Assembly (NCBI RefSeq): GCF_000308495.1
Contig: NZ_BAFU01000076.1
Location: 38,040-102,039, forward strand
Direction of reading: 5' to 3'
DNA from: Nocardia brevicatena NBRC 12119
GTDB taxonomy: Bacteria; Actinomycetota; Actinomycetes; Mycobacteriales; Mycobacteriaceae
DNA length: 64,000 bases
Shown one piece after another: positions 54,006-61,481 of this stretch. Each line of letters begins with the position of its first letter. Position 1 is the first letter of the stretch. The position numbers and the translations under genes were made by a program. The notes under the pieces were generated by a model, which worked only from the letters and a program-made list of their open reading frames with translations, had not been told where the DNA came from and did not search any database.

Positions 54006-54435
54006 GGACAGCTCCTCGACCGGCATTCGGGCGGCCGGCCCCGCGGCAGAGTGCCGGCCGGCGCACCACGCGGCACGAGGGCGAACCGGTTCGGCAGGTA
54101 GCGGACCGCGTCGATAGCCGAGGGACCGATATCGGAGCATCGACACCGGACAGCGGGACCACCGACTGGGATCGCAAGGGGCGCAAGGCATGCGGCAGGG
54201 CGATGTCGAGCGCTTCGGCCGAACCGATGCCCCCGAACGTCTGTCGCGCCCCCTTCCGCACACCCCGAACGTCCGAGAGAGGCGGCCGGGGGAGTCGATC
54301 ACGTATTCCCGTCGCAGGGAACGACTTCCATAGAAACAAGCCGTTATGTATCGTACCGTCATACAGCGGCACATTTGGTCGCGCCCGGACGCGGAGCCGG
54401 GCACGAGATATCGAATCGACGGAAACGGGGTTGAA
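54006..54435. other. Intergenic stretch, weak hairpin only
   Basis: About 430 bp without a supported gene. GTGCCG (54050-54055) and CGGCAC (54070-54075) could form a weak terminator after the hypothetical gene. The last bases carry a GGGG ribosome-binding-like run ahead of the Met-rich microORF. Confidence 0.4.
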
Positions 54436-54495
54436 ATGTTCTACGACATGATGACATTTATGCTCATGATGTACACCATGATGATGTTCCTCTAG
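54436..54495 (+). CDS. Met-rich 19-residue microprotein (candidate)
   Basis: The ORF MFYDMMTFMLMMYTMMMFL has nine Met in 19 residues, the rest being almost all Phe/Tyr/Leu/Thr, so it would be a single short hydrophobic helix with methionines around it. It is preceded by GGAAACGGGGTTGAA and followed within 26 bp by a strong hairpin terminator, which makes a small independent transcript plausible. AT-rich Met codon runs stand out from the local GC-rich background. A Met-rich membrane peptide could bind soft metals or associate with a membrane complex. Function is unknown and translation is unproven. Confidence 0.4.
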   Translation: MFYDMMTFMLMMYTMMMFL

Positions 54496-54520
54496 AAGCG
54501 GTCGGTTTCGGCGACGGCCC

Positions 54521-54547
54521 GCCCGAGGACATCACCTGCCCTCGGGC
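54521..54547. terminator. Hairpin terminator between microORF and helR
   Basis: GCCCGAGG (54521-54528) pairs with CCTCGGGC (54540-54547) around an 11-base loop. It is positioned to end both the plus-strand microORF transcript and the convergent helicase transcript. Confidence 0.65.
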
Positions 54548-54598
54548 CCCGTTGCCTTTCGGCCATGCCGAGGCCCGGAACAGGCCGCACGCGAATCG

Positions 54599-56800
54599 CT
54601 ACACCAACCGTTGGTCCCCGCCCCGAGTGGATGCCACGGCTTCGGCGAGTCCGCTCAAAGCCGGTGGCAATGGGCCCCGGTGCAGGACGCCGAGGCGCTG
54701 GGTGGCGCGGGTGAGGGCGACGTAGAGCTCGGCCGCGCCACGCGGGCCGTCGGCGAGGATCCGTTCCGGTTCCACGACCAAGACGGCATCGAACTCCAGA
54801 CCCTTCGTCTCCGACGCCACCACCGCGCCCGGCACACCCGGCGGCCCGATCACGACGCTGGTACCCTCGCGCCCGGCTTCGTACTGGACGAATTCCTCGA
54901 CGGCAGTGTCCAATTCGTCCTCGGTGACCCGCCTGGCCCACGGCCGGACACCGCACGCGCGAACCGAATCCGGCGGCCGGACCTCGGGTGCGAACTCGGC
55001 GAGCAGCGCGGCAGCGACGGACATGATCTCCGCCGGGGTGCGGTAGTTCACCGACAGCGACCGGTAGACCCAGCGGCCGGGCACATACGGCTCCAGCATC
55101 GTGTTCCACGATGTCGCTCCGGCCGCCGACCGGCGCTGAGCGAGATCGCCGACCACCGTGAAGGATCGGCTCGGGCAGCGCCGCATCAGTACCCGCCAGT
55201 CCATTTCGGACAGCTCCTGGGCCTCGTCGACCACGACGTGCCGATAGGTCCAGTCCCGGTCCGCGGCGGCGCGTTCGGCGAGTTCACGGGTGTCGCGTTC
55301 GAGGAAGCGATCCGCCAGGTCCTCGGCGTAGAGCAGGTCCTGGGCGATCAGGTGGTCCTCGTCGTCCATCAGATCCTCGCGATCGATCAGGATCTCCAGC
55401 ACGCCGGCCGCATACTCGGCTTCGGCGTGCTGCTCCCGCTCGGCGGTCCGGTCGGCCGGCCTGTCGCGGCCCAGCAGATCGACCAGTTCGTCGAGCAGCG
55501 GCACATCCGACACCGTCCAGGCTTCGCCCTCGGCGCGGAACAACGCCTGCTCGGCGCCCGCCGCTCGCAACCGTTCCGGGGACGTGTACAGCGAGGCCAA
55601 CAGTGTCTCCGGGGTCAGTATCGGCCAGAGTTCGTCGAGCGCGGCGGTGAACCGCTCGTGCTCCGCGAGCTCCGCGAGCAGGTCCGCCCGCAGGTCCGCC
55701 CATGCCGCGCGGTCCTTCCGGGTCAGCCAACCCCGACCGATCCGGGCTATCGCCCGCTCGGTGAGAACATAGGTGACGATCTCGCGGAACACCGCACGGG
55801 CCTCGTTGTGCGGCAGCCCGCTCGCGCGCGCCTCCTCCCTGGCCCACTCCGCGGTCTCGGCGTCGATCCGCACCGTGACATCCGATAATTCGATCGGCAA
55901 CGGCTGTTCCGGCAGTCGTTGCCGATCGGCGATCGCCGCCGCGAGCACATCCAGGATCTTCAGCGAACCCTTGAGCCGCGCGGCGTCCGGGGTGTCCTCG
56001 GCGGTGACGCGTAGACCGGGCACGAAATCGCCGGTGGTCATGAACACCGCGTTCGTCTCGCCCAGGGACGGGAGTACGCGGCCGATATGGTTCAGGAACG
56101 CCGGGTTGGGCCCGACCACGAGCACACCGTGGCGCTCCATCCGCTCCCGCTGGGTGTAGAGCAGGTACGCGACCCGGTGCAACGCCACCACGGTCTTCCC
56201 GGTTCCCGGACCGCCCTCGATCACCAGCACCCCCGGGTGGTCGAGCCGGATGATCTCGTCCTGTTCGGCCTGGATCGTCGCCACGATATCGCGCATCCCC
56301 GCACCGCGCGGCGCGTTGACCGCCGCGAGCAGGGCCGCATCACCGCGCTCCCCACCACCGGGCCGGCCGAGGACCTCGTCGGTGAAATCGACCACCCGAC
56401 GTCCGCGGGTATGGAACTGGCGCCGCCGACGCATGTTCTCCGGATTCACGGCGGTGGCGACATAGAACGCGCGCGCCGCCGGCGCCCGCCAATCGAGCAA
56501 CAGCGGTTCGTACTCGTTCTCCTCGTCGAATATGCCGATCCGGCCGATATACGAACGCTCGCCCGAGAGGGTGTCCAATCGACCGAAACACAGCCCGTTG
56601 TCCGCCACGGTCAGCCGCTGCGCCTCTTTGGCCAGGGTGCGCACCTCGACATCCCGGTCCCCCAGCGTCGCGCCGTTTCCCCGCAATGCCGCGCTGTACC
56701 GGGCCTTCACCCGCGTGCGCTCGGCGTCGAGCCACGTGTAGAGCCCGGCCACATAGTCCTGCTCGGACCGCAATTCGTCCTCGTACCTCTGAGATGACAC
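54599..56800 (-). CDS. helR: HelR/HelD-type helicase-like RNA polymerase recycling factor
   Basis: The 733-residue protein has an N-terminal coiled-coil-like start (YEDELRSEQDYVAGLYTWLDAERTRV), Walker A GGPGTGKTVVALHRV at about residues 196-210, motif II VVVDEAQELSEMDW at about 525, VVGDLAQRRS (motif III) and a C-terminal UvrD-like VALTRATQRLGVLH near 700. This is the SF1 HelD/HelR layout, whose N-terminal arm reaches into RNA polymerase. HelR proteins free rifamycin-bound polymerase and give intrinsic rifamycin tolerance in actinomycetes. The assignment as HelR rather than generic HelD rests on the rifamycin-associated element upstream. The GTG at 56800 follows GAGGGG. An ATG farther upstream lies next to the element and would add a basic tail not expected in the family. 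Confidence 0.85.
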   Translation of the reverse strand: MSSQRYEDELRSEQDYVAGLYTWLDAERTRVKARYSAALRGNGATLGDRDVEVRTLAKEAQRLTVADNGLCFGRLDTLSGERSYIGRIGIFDEENEYEPLLLDWRAPAARAFYVATAVNPENMRRRRQFHTRGRRVVDFTDEVLGRPGGGERGDAALLAAVNAPRGAGMRDIVATIQAEQDEIIRLDHPGVLVIEGGPGTGKTVVALHRVAYLLYTQRERMERHGVLVVGPNPAFLNHIGRVLPSLGETNAVFMTTGDFVPGLRVTAEDTPDAARLKGSLKILDVLAAAIADRQRLPEQPLPIELSDVTVRIDAETAEWAREEARASGLPHNEARAVFREIVTYVLTERAIARIGRGWLTRKDRAAWADLRADLLAELAEHERFTAALDELWPILTPETLLASLYTSPERLRAAGAEQALFRAEGEAWTVSDVPLLDELVDLLGRDRPADRTAEREQHAEAEYAAGVLEILIDREDLMDDEDHLIAQDLLYAEDLADRFLERDTRELAERAAADRDWTYRHVVVDEAQELSEMDWRVLMRRCPSRSFTVVGDLAQRRSAAGATSWNTMLEPYVPGRWVYRSLSVNYRTPAEIMSVAAALLAEFAPEVRPPDSVRACGVRPWARRVTEDELDTAVEEFVQYEAGREGTSVVIGPPGVPGAVVASETKGLEFDAVLVVEPERILADGPRGAAELYVALTRATQRLGVLHRGPLPPALSGLAEAVASTRGGDQRLV

Positions 56801-57004
56801 GTACCCCTCGCTTTCCCGACGCGACGATCCGGTGTGGTTCACGTGGGCGCCGGCCCCTCCTCGACCGAGCTCATTGAATCGCACGAACACCCGCCGACGG
56901 TTCGACGTCCCCACACGGTCCGTCCGTCGACCACAGCACACGCATTCTCTACTCCCGTTTCCGCAGGCACTGACTCCAGGCCGACGATTGTGCGGCATGA
57001 CCCC

Positions 57005-57022
57005 GGTCTTGCCGCAAGCCCC
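57005..57022 (-). promoter_or_regulatory. Rifamycin-associated element (RAE)
   Basis: On the minus strand the site reads GGGGCTTGCGGCAAGACC, with the palindromic core CTTGCGGCAAG that defines the element found upstream of rifamycin-inactivating genes and helR in actinomycetes. It lies about 205 bp before the helR GTG, just downstream of a TATA-like CTATAG, so it would sit at the promoter. The remaining 390 bp between helR and the araC gene contain no other recognisable feature. Confidence 0.8.
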
Positions 57023-57193
57023 CCGGTGCGCTATAGATTGAAAGTGGAAAGAAGTCGCTACCGACGGTGCCGCCAGCTCGCAGTAGAGCTTGATCAGCTG
57101 TGACCACAATGGATTTCAAAGGCATCCGGAGATCGAATTCCTCGGTCCGACTCCCGGGGAGCAGTTCACAACTGGGGTGACTGTCGGTTTCTG

Positions 57194-58129
57194 CTACGCC
57201 CCGATATCGGAGAGGGCGCGAAAGTCGCTCGGACGGATGCCCCGGTGTCGTTTGAACGCCGCGCTGAAACCGAAAGCGTCCGCGTAGCCGACGGCCTTCG
57301 CCACCTGCGCCACGGTGAGACCGGGGTCGGCCAGCAGTTCTTCCGCCTCGTCCATCCGGCATTCGGTGAGATAGGCCATCGGCGACTGCCCCATCACCTC
57401 GGTGAAACGTCTCGCGAACAGGGCCCGTGACACGCCGGCCTCGGATGCCAGGGACGCTACGGTCCAGCCGGCGGCGGGTTTTCCGTGCATCGCTTCCAAC
57501 GCCGGTCCGACCACCGGATCGGCCGACCCGCGATACCAGCCCGGCGCTTCGGCGCCCTCCCCTTCGAACCAGTCGCGCAGCGTGCACACCAACGCCCAGT
57601 CGAGCAGCCGGTCCATCAGCGCCTGAGCCCCGGCGGGCCGACGGGCCGCATCCGCGGCCACGGATGCCATCCAGGCGCATACGTCCACGTCGTCCGACAC
57701 CACCAGAAGGGGTGGCACCGCGCGGAGGAGCCGTTCATGACGCCGGCCCGAGGCCCGGTAGGCGCCGACGATCAGAACGGTCTCGCCGACGGGGTCGTTT
57801 CCTCCCCGCCCGCCGGCGAGACCGACCTCACAGATCGCATCGGGGGCGAAACAGGCGATCTCGTACTCCTCATGCGGCAGTTCGACCGACTCCGCGCTGT
57901 CGGCGAGGAGAAACGGTTCGGGACCGCGCACGATCGCGGTATCCCCCACCGAAACCCGACGCTCGACACCACCGGGCAACAACAGCGTGCCCCCACCGCG
58001 CAACACGGTCACCATGGTCAGTGGCGCGCGGTCGGCGAAGCGGATTGTCCAGGGCGCTTCCAGAACCGCGTGGGTGAGCAGGGCGCCTTCGGCCCGAATA
58101 CCACCCAGCAGCTTACTCAAGGGGTCCAC
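57194..58129 (-). CDS. AraC-family regulator with N-terminal cupin domain
   Basis: The 311-residue protein has an N-terminal cupin-type sensor (TMVTVLRGGGTLLLPGGVERRVSVGDTAIVRGPEPF, about residues 38-75). The C-terminal AraC DNA-binding domain (about 210-305) has two helix-turn-helix units, WTVASLASEAGVSRALFARRF and LTVAQVAKAVGYADAFGFSAAFKRHRGIRPSDFR. The start is GTG. The gene is divergent from an NAD(P)H oxidoreductase gene across a 134-bp gap, the classic arrangement in which this AraC type activates or represses the neighbour in response to an electrophile or quinone. The ligand is unknown. Confidence 0.92.
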   Translation of the reverse strand: MDPLSKLLGGIRAEGALLTHAVLEAPWTIRFADRAPLTMVTVLRGGGTLLLPGGVERRVSVGDTAIVRGPEPFLLADSAESVELPHEEYEIACFAPDAICEVGLAGGRGGNDPVGETVLIVGAYRASGRRHERLLRAVPPLLVVSDDVDVCAWMASVAADAARRPAGAQALMDRLLDWALVCTLRDWFEGEGAEAPGWYRGSADPVVGPALEAMHGKPAAGWTVASLASEAGVSRALFARRFTEVMGQSPMAYLTECRMDEAEELLADPGLTVAQVAKAVGYADAFGFSAAFKRHRGIRPSDFRALSDIGA

Positions 58130-58263
58130 GGCAAAAGCGTAGACGAACTCCTATCGAATGTAGATCTTTACCCATAGATCGTCCATCGTCCGGGGTATGG
58201 AATGAAATCCGATCCCTACCCAACCGATTCGTCCGAGAAACCCGGACCGAGATGGAGGAACCT

Positions 58264-58956
58264 GTGCCCCCCACCCCGAACGAAGACACCGCGACCGACC
58301 GCACCGCCCTGGTCGTCGTCGCCCACCCTCGCCCCGACTCGCTCACCGCCCATATCGCCCGACTGGCCGTCCGCCGACTCTCCGCGGTCGGCTGCCGAAT
58401 CGACCTGCTCGACCTGCATGCCGAGAACTTCGATCCCCGTATGACCGTTGCCGACACACCGGATTGGAACAATCGGGACAAGACCTACTCCCCCGAGGTC
58501 GAGAGCCATATGCGGCGAATCCTCGCCGCCGATATCGTCATCGCGGTGTTCCCGGTGTACTGGATACACATCCCGGCGATCCTGAAGGGCTGGATCGATC
58601 GGGTGTGGACCTACGGATTCGCGTACGGCCGCAGCAAACCCCGGCTCGCAGGTAAGCGAATGCTGTGGCTCGGTCTGGCCGGCGCGGCGGACGACGACGC
58701 GGTCGTCGAGATCATGCAGCAGTCACTGAGCGCTCAACTCAACGACGGCATCGCCTACTACTGCGGCCTGGCCCAGTCGACGGTGGGACTGTTGCCCGGT
58801 GCCGAGGAGAAACGACAGCGTGTGGACGCCGACGGCAACCTGCTGTTCGACGAAGCCCTCACCGGCGCCGCACGCGACGCCCACTACGCGGCACTGGAGG
58901 CGCGGGCGATCGGCTTCGTCGACGATTTCGTCGCCGCCGATCGGGTCCCGGCCTGA
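58264..58956 (+). CDS. Flavodoxin-fold NAD(P)H oxidoreductase (quinone reductase, MdaB/KefF-like)
   Basis: The 230-residue flavoprotein starts with strand LVVVAHPRPDSLTAHIA, the Flavodoxin_2 FMN/FAD-binding pattern. It has IVIAVFPVYWIHIPAILKGWIDRVWTYGFAYG, the diagnostic fP-x-YW-x-x-P-A-x-LKGWiDRV motif of the family. It would reduce quinones or nitroaromatics by two electrons in the cytosol. The GTG at 58264 is chosen because GGAGGA lies five bases upstream. An ATG at 58252 in the same frame is less well spaced. It is divergent from and probably regulated by the AraC gene. Confidence 0.9.
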   Translation: MPPTPNEDTATDRTALVVVAHPRPDSLTAHIARLAVRRLSAVGCRIDLLDLHAENFDPRMTVADTPDWNNRDKTYSPEVESHMRRILAADIVIAVFPVYWIHIPAILKGWIDRVWTYGFAYGRSKPRLAGKRMLWLGLAGAADDDAVVEIMQQSLSAQLNDGIAYYCGLAQSTVGLLPGAEEKRQRVDADGNLLFDEALTGAARDAHYAALEARAIGFVDDFVAADRVPA

Positions 58957-59051
58957 TCACCAGCACAATACCGGTGTGCCGCCGATCCGACCGGATAGCG
59001 GAGACCTTGCCGGCCAACGGTATTCGACGCAGTAGCCGGGCCATGTATTGT

Positions 59052-59073
59052 TCCATTTAAATATTTGAATGGA
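59052..59073. promoter_or_regulatory. ArsR-type operator palindrome
   Basis: A 22-bp dyad (20 of 22 positions symmetric) with core ATTTAAATATTTGAAT fits the ATTCAAAxATTTGAAT-like operators of ArsR/SmtB repressors. Its right end overlaps the ribosome binding site of the PanE-like gene, so the ArsR encoded by the second gene of this operon probably autorepresses here. Confidence 0.65.
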
Positions 59074-59079
59074 GTAAAT

Positions 59080-60024
59080 ATGCGGGTTCTGGTGGTCGGC
59101 GACGGCGCGCTCGGCCAGGTCTTCGGAATACGGCTCGGGTTCGGCGGCGCGGCCGTGAGTTACCTGGTCAAGCCCGGACGGACCGGATGGGCCGACACGG
59201 GTCGCACGCTGTATCGGCTGCGCAGGCTCGGGAAACCGGTCACCCAGCGGCTCCGGCCCGAGGGAGTGCACGCCGAGACCCCCGCCGGGACATGGGACAT
59301 GGTGTGGCTGTGCGTGTCTTCGACGGCGCTGCGCGGGTCGTGGTTGTCCGAGCTGCGGAACGCGATCGGCACCGCGACCGTGGTGAGCATCGGTCAGGAT
59401 CTCCACGACCGCGCCGTACTGGAGGAAGTCTGGCCCGCCGAGCAGATCGTGCAGGTCGCACCGTCCATGTTCGCCTACTCGGCACCGTTGGCCGCCGAGG
59501 TTCCGACACCGGGAATCGCGTACTGGATACCACCCGGCTCGACCCTGGAGGTGCTCGGCGACCGAGCCGACAGGACTCGGGCCGAGGCGGTGGCGACCGC
59601 CCTGCGGGCCGGTGGCCTGCGCGCCCGGCCTACCACCCGGGCCGATGCCGGCGAAGGCATCGCCGCCCTGACCATGCCCTACATCGCGGCCCTGGAGGTG
59701 GCGAACTGGTCATTGCCCGCTCTGCTCTCCGACGTCGATCCGGCACTCGAAGCCGCCGCCGAAGCGTCAGCGATCGTGGCCGCACGGATCGGCGGACGCC
59801 GCCGGCCCCGCACGCCGAAATCGGTGGTGAAGATGGCGCTGCGGTTGTTGCCTGCCCTGACCCCGTTCGACCTGGCACGGTACCTGGAAGCCCATTTCAC
59901 CAAGGTGGCCGATCAGACCCGACTGATGCTCGACGGCTGGGTCGCCGAGGGCGAGGCCCGCGCGTTGCCGGTGACCCGGCTGCGCGAACTTCGCAGCGGT
60001 CTCCCGGTTCGGACGCCGCTGTGA
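59080..60024 (+). CDS. Ketopantoate-reductase-like (ApbA/PanE fold) oxidoreductase
   Basis: The 314-residue protein has a Rossmann start MRVLVVGDGALGQVFG with the GxGxxG-type dinucleotide motif (Asp in place of the second residue), VWLCVSSTAL, and a C-terminal helical domain as in ApbA/PanE proteins. The central segment lacks the standard KxxxN catalytic motif in an obvious form, so it may not be a true ketopantoate reductase. The ATG at 59080 is preferred over one 15 bp upstream because GGAG precedes it at the right spacing. It is coupled by GTGA to the arsR-like gene and carries the ArsR-type operator in its leader, so expression is likely ligand- or metal-responsive. Confidence 0.78.
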   Translation: MRVLVVGDGALGQVFGIRLGFGGAAVSYLVKPGRTGWADTGRTLYRLRRLGKPVTQRLRPEGVHAETPAGTWDMVWLCVSSTALRGSWLSELRNAIGTATVVSIGQDLHDRAVLEEVWPAEQIVQVAPSMFAYSAPLAAEVPTPGIAYWIPPGSTLEVLGDRADRTRAEAVATALRAGGLRARPTTRADAGEGIAALTMPYIAALEVANWSLPALLSDVDPALEAAAEASAIVAARIGGRRRPRTPKSVVKMALRLLPALTPFDLARYLEAHFTKVADQTRLMLDGWVAEGEARALPVTRLRELRSGLPVRTPL

Positions 60025-60350
60025 CCGCCCCCGAGGACATCCTGGCCACCTTCACCCACTGCCGGCCGTTGTTCACCGCACTCGGAGACGAACGGCGCCA
60101 GACGATCATCGCCCTACTGCTGAAAGCCGGGGGAAATGCCGGCGTGGGAGAGATCGCCGCGCAGTTGGGCCTCTCCCAACCGGCGGTCTCGCATCACCTG
60201 AAGATTCTCCGAGCGGCGCGACTGCTCACCGTCGAACGCCGGGGCACGCTTCGGCTGTACGCCCTGAACGGCGACGAACTCACCGGCATCCTCGCCCCGC
60301 TGCGTGAGCTCGTGGACCAGATCACCTCCTGCTCGCACACCGACGACTGA
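60021..60350 (+). CDS. ArsR-family transcriptional repressor
   Basis: The 109-residue winged-helix protein has TALGDERRQTIIALLLK, the recognition segment VGEIAAQLGLSQPAVSHHLKILRAARLL and the wing VERRGTLRLYALN. The metal-binding ELCV-type box of arsenite sensors is absent (no Cys in the recognition helix), although a C-terminal CSHTDD tail has Cys/His/Asp that could bind a metal. The GTG overlaps the stop of the reductase gene. An ArsR-type palindrome upstream of the operon indicates autoregulation. Confidence 0.9.
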   Translation: MTAPEDILATFTHCRPLFTALGDERRQTIIALLLKAGGNAGVGEIAAQLGLSQPAVSHHLKILRAARLLTVERRGTLRLYALNGDELTGILAPLRELVDQITSCSHTDD

Positions 60351-60356
60351 TCTTCT

Positions 60357-60415
60357 TCTCGCGCTCGGCTGCCAAGGGTGAGCCCACTGCTCACCCTTGG
60401 CAGCCGAGCGCGAGA
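60357..60415. terminator. Perfect 26-bp-arm hairpin after arsR
   Basis: Arms 60357-60382 and 60390-60415 are perfect inverted copies (outer part CTCGCGCTCGGCTGCC) with a 7-base loop. The structure starts seven bases after the ArsR stop codon. It lacks a T tract but is far stronger than a usual actinobacterial terminator hairpin. Confidence 0.7.
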
Positions 60416-60502
60416 TGAGGTCGGGCCGGCACGGTCGGTATCGTGCATACTGATCATCGAAGCCTTTGGTTGTCGAAAGTTTTCTGTCGCAAGAAGATAC
60501 GA

Positions 60503-60717
60503 TCAACCAAGGGCTTCACCCATGATCACCCGGCTCAGAGCTCGCCACTCGGGCCGGACGGTCTTTATCGCCCCACCGTCGGCCAGATGGTCCGCGCCCG
60601 TCAGGTTCCCGGAGACCGGGGAGGCCAGGAAAGTGACCAGCGCCGCGGTCTCGTGCGGTTCGGTGAGCCGGCCGGTGGTGATACCCATCCGGATGCCCCG
60701 GCGCCAATCGGCCGCGG
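60503..60717 (-). pseudogene. C-terminal remnant of a short-chain dehydrogenase (SDR)
   Basis: The minus-strand frame contains GRLTEPHETAALVTFLASPVSG followed by NLTGADHLADGGAIKTV, an unmistakable SDR C-terminus (xGRLTEPxEIAxLVxFLASPxSxNxTGAdxxVDGG). The Rossmann part, catalytic Tyr-x3-Lys and N-terminus are missing. The frame runs into a region shared with the start of the TetR gene on the other strand, and the normal stop after the DGG motif has been lost. It is a decayed gene, probably truncated by rearrangement. Confidence 0.7.
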
Positions 60718-60780
60718 GCTCACTCTCGGTCGGATCGTGCCCGGGCGTATCGCGGGCAACCCCGACGCTACGGTCATCGT

Positions 60781-61386
60781 ATGACCGATAGCACAGCCGC
60801 GGCCCGCGCCGGCCGCCCTCGCGACACCCGGCTCGATTCCGCATTGCTGGCGGCGACAGCGGATCTGATCGCCGAGCGCGGATACAGCGCGGTCACCCTG
60901 CAGGCGGTGGCAGACGCTGCCGGGACGAGCCGGCCCGCGCTGTATCGCCGGTACACCGACCTCGCCGATCTGGTCGCATCCATGCTGATGGAGCGTTTCG
61001 GCCTCGAGCCCGGCGCCGAGGATCTCGGCGGAATCGAAGCGGAACTGCTGGCGATTCAGCAGCACCAGCAAGAGCTGTTCAACGACGTGGTCATGCGCAA
61101 GGCGCTACCCGGCCTGCTCGCCGACCTGGCGCGCAGTCCGGACCTGGCACAGCGTTTCCATGAACGGTTTCTCGGGCCGCGCCGGCTCTCGACCGCCTCG
61201 ATTCTGGAACGCGCGGTGCTGCGTGGAGAGATCGCCCCGGGGACCGACCCGGAGTGGCTCTGCGATCTGATCACCGGCCCCATGCTGATGCGTGCGCTCG
61301 TTCCCACCCTGGGCCCGATCGATGCGGAACTGGTTCGGCTCACGGTGCGTTCGGCCCTCGACGCGGTCGGCTACCGCAGGCACTGA
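60781..61386 (+). CDS. TetR-family transcriptional regulator
   Basis: The 201-residue protein has an N-terminal helix-turn-helix (RLDSALLAATADLIAERGYSAVTLQAVADAAGTSRPALYRRYTDLADLV) and a TetR_C-like ligand domain (FNDVVMRKALPGLLADLARSPDLAQRF). It lies upstream of and in the same direction as an alpha/beta hydrolase gene. The 95-bp gap between them carries a near-perfect 20-bp palindrome, so it most likely represses the hydrolase. No ribosome binding site is obvious before the ATG. Confidence 0.92.
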   Translation: MTDSTAAARAGRPRDTRLDSALLAATADLIAERGYSAVTLQAVADAAGTSRPALYRRYTDLADLVASMLMERFGLEPGAEDLGGIEAELLAIQQHQQELFNDVVMRKALPGLLADLARSPDLAQRFHERFLGPRRLSTASILERAVLRGEIAPGTDPEWLCDLITGPMLMRALVPTLGPIDAELVRLTVRSALDAVGYRRH

Positions 61387-61448
61387 ACAGAGTTATACCG
61401 CGTCCGCGGTATCTATGGTTGACGTCACGTTTCGACGGCCCTACATTG

Positions 61449-61468
61449 ATTACGATACGTAACGTAAT
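61449..61468. promoter_or_regulatory. 20-bp palindrome, probable TetR operator
   Basis: ATTACGATACGTAACGTAAT is symmetric at 18 of 20 positions and lies 13 bp before the hydrolase start codon, between it and the upstream TetR gene. Its size and symmetry fit a single TetR dimer site. Confidence 0.7.
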
Positions 61469-61481
61469 CAGAGGAGTCGGC

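Noticed and set aside
53340-54404. Minus-strand 354-codon frame opposite the hypothetical gene
   Set aside because: Arg/Pro-rich with no fold-like pattern. The plus-strand frame has the better composition and a ribosome binding site.
56801-57109. N-terminal extension of HelR through the rifamycin-associated element
   Set aside because: It would translate the promoter element into a basic Cys-rich tail. The GTG at 56800 has a good ribosome binding site and a family-like start.
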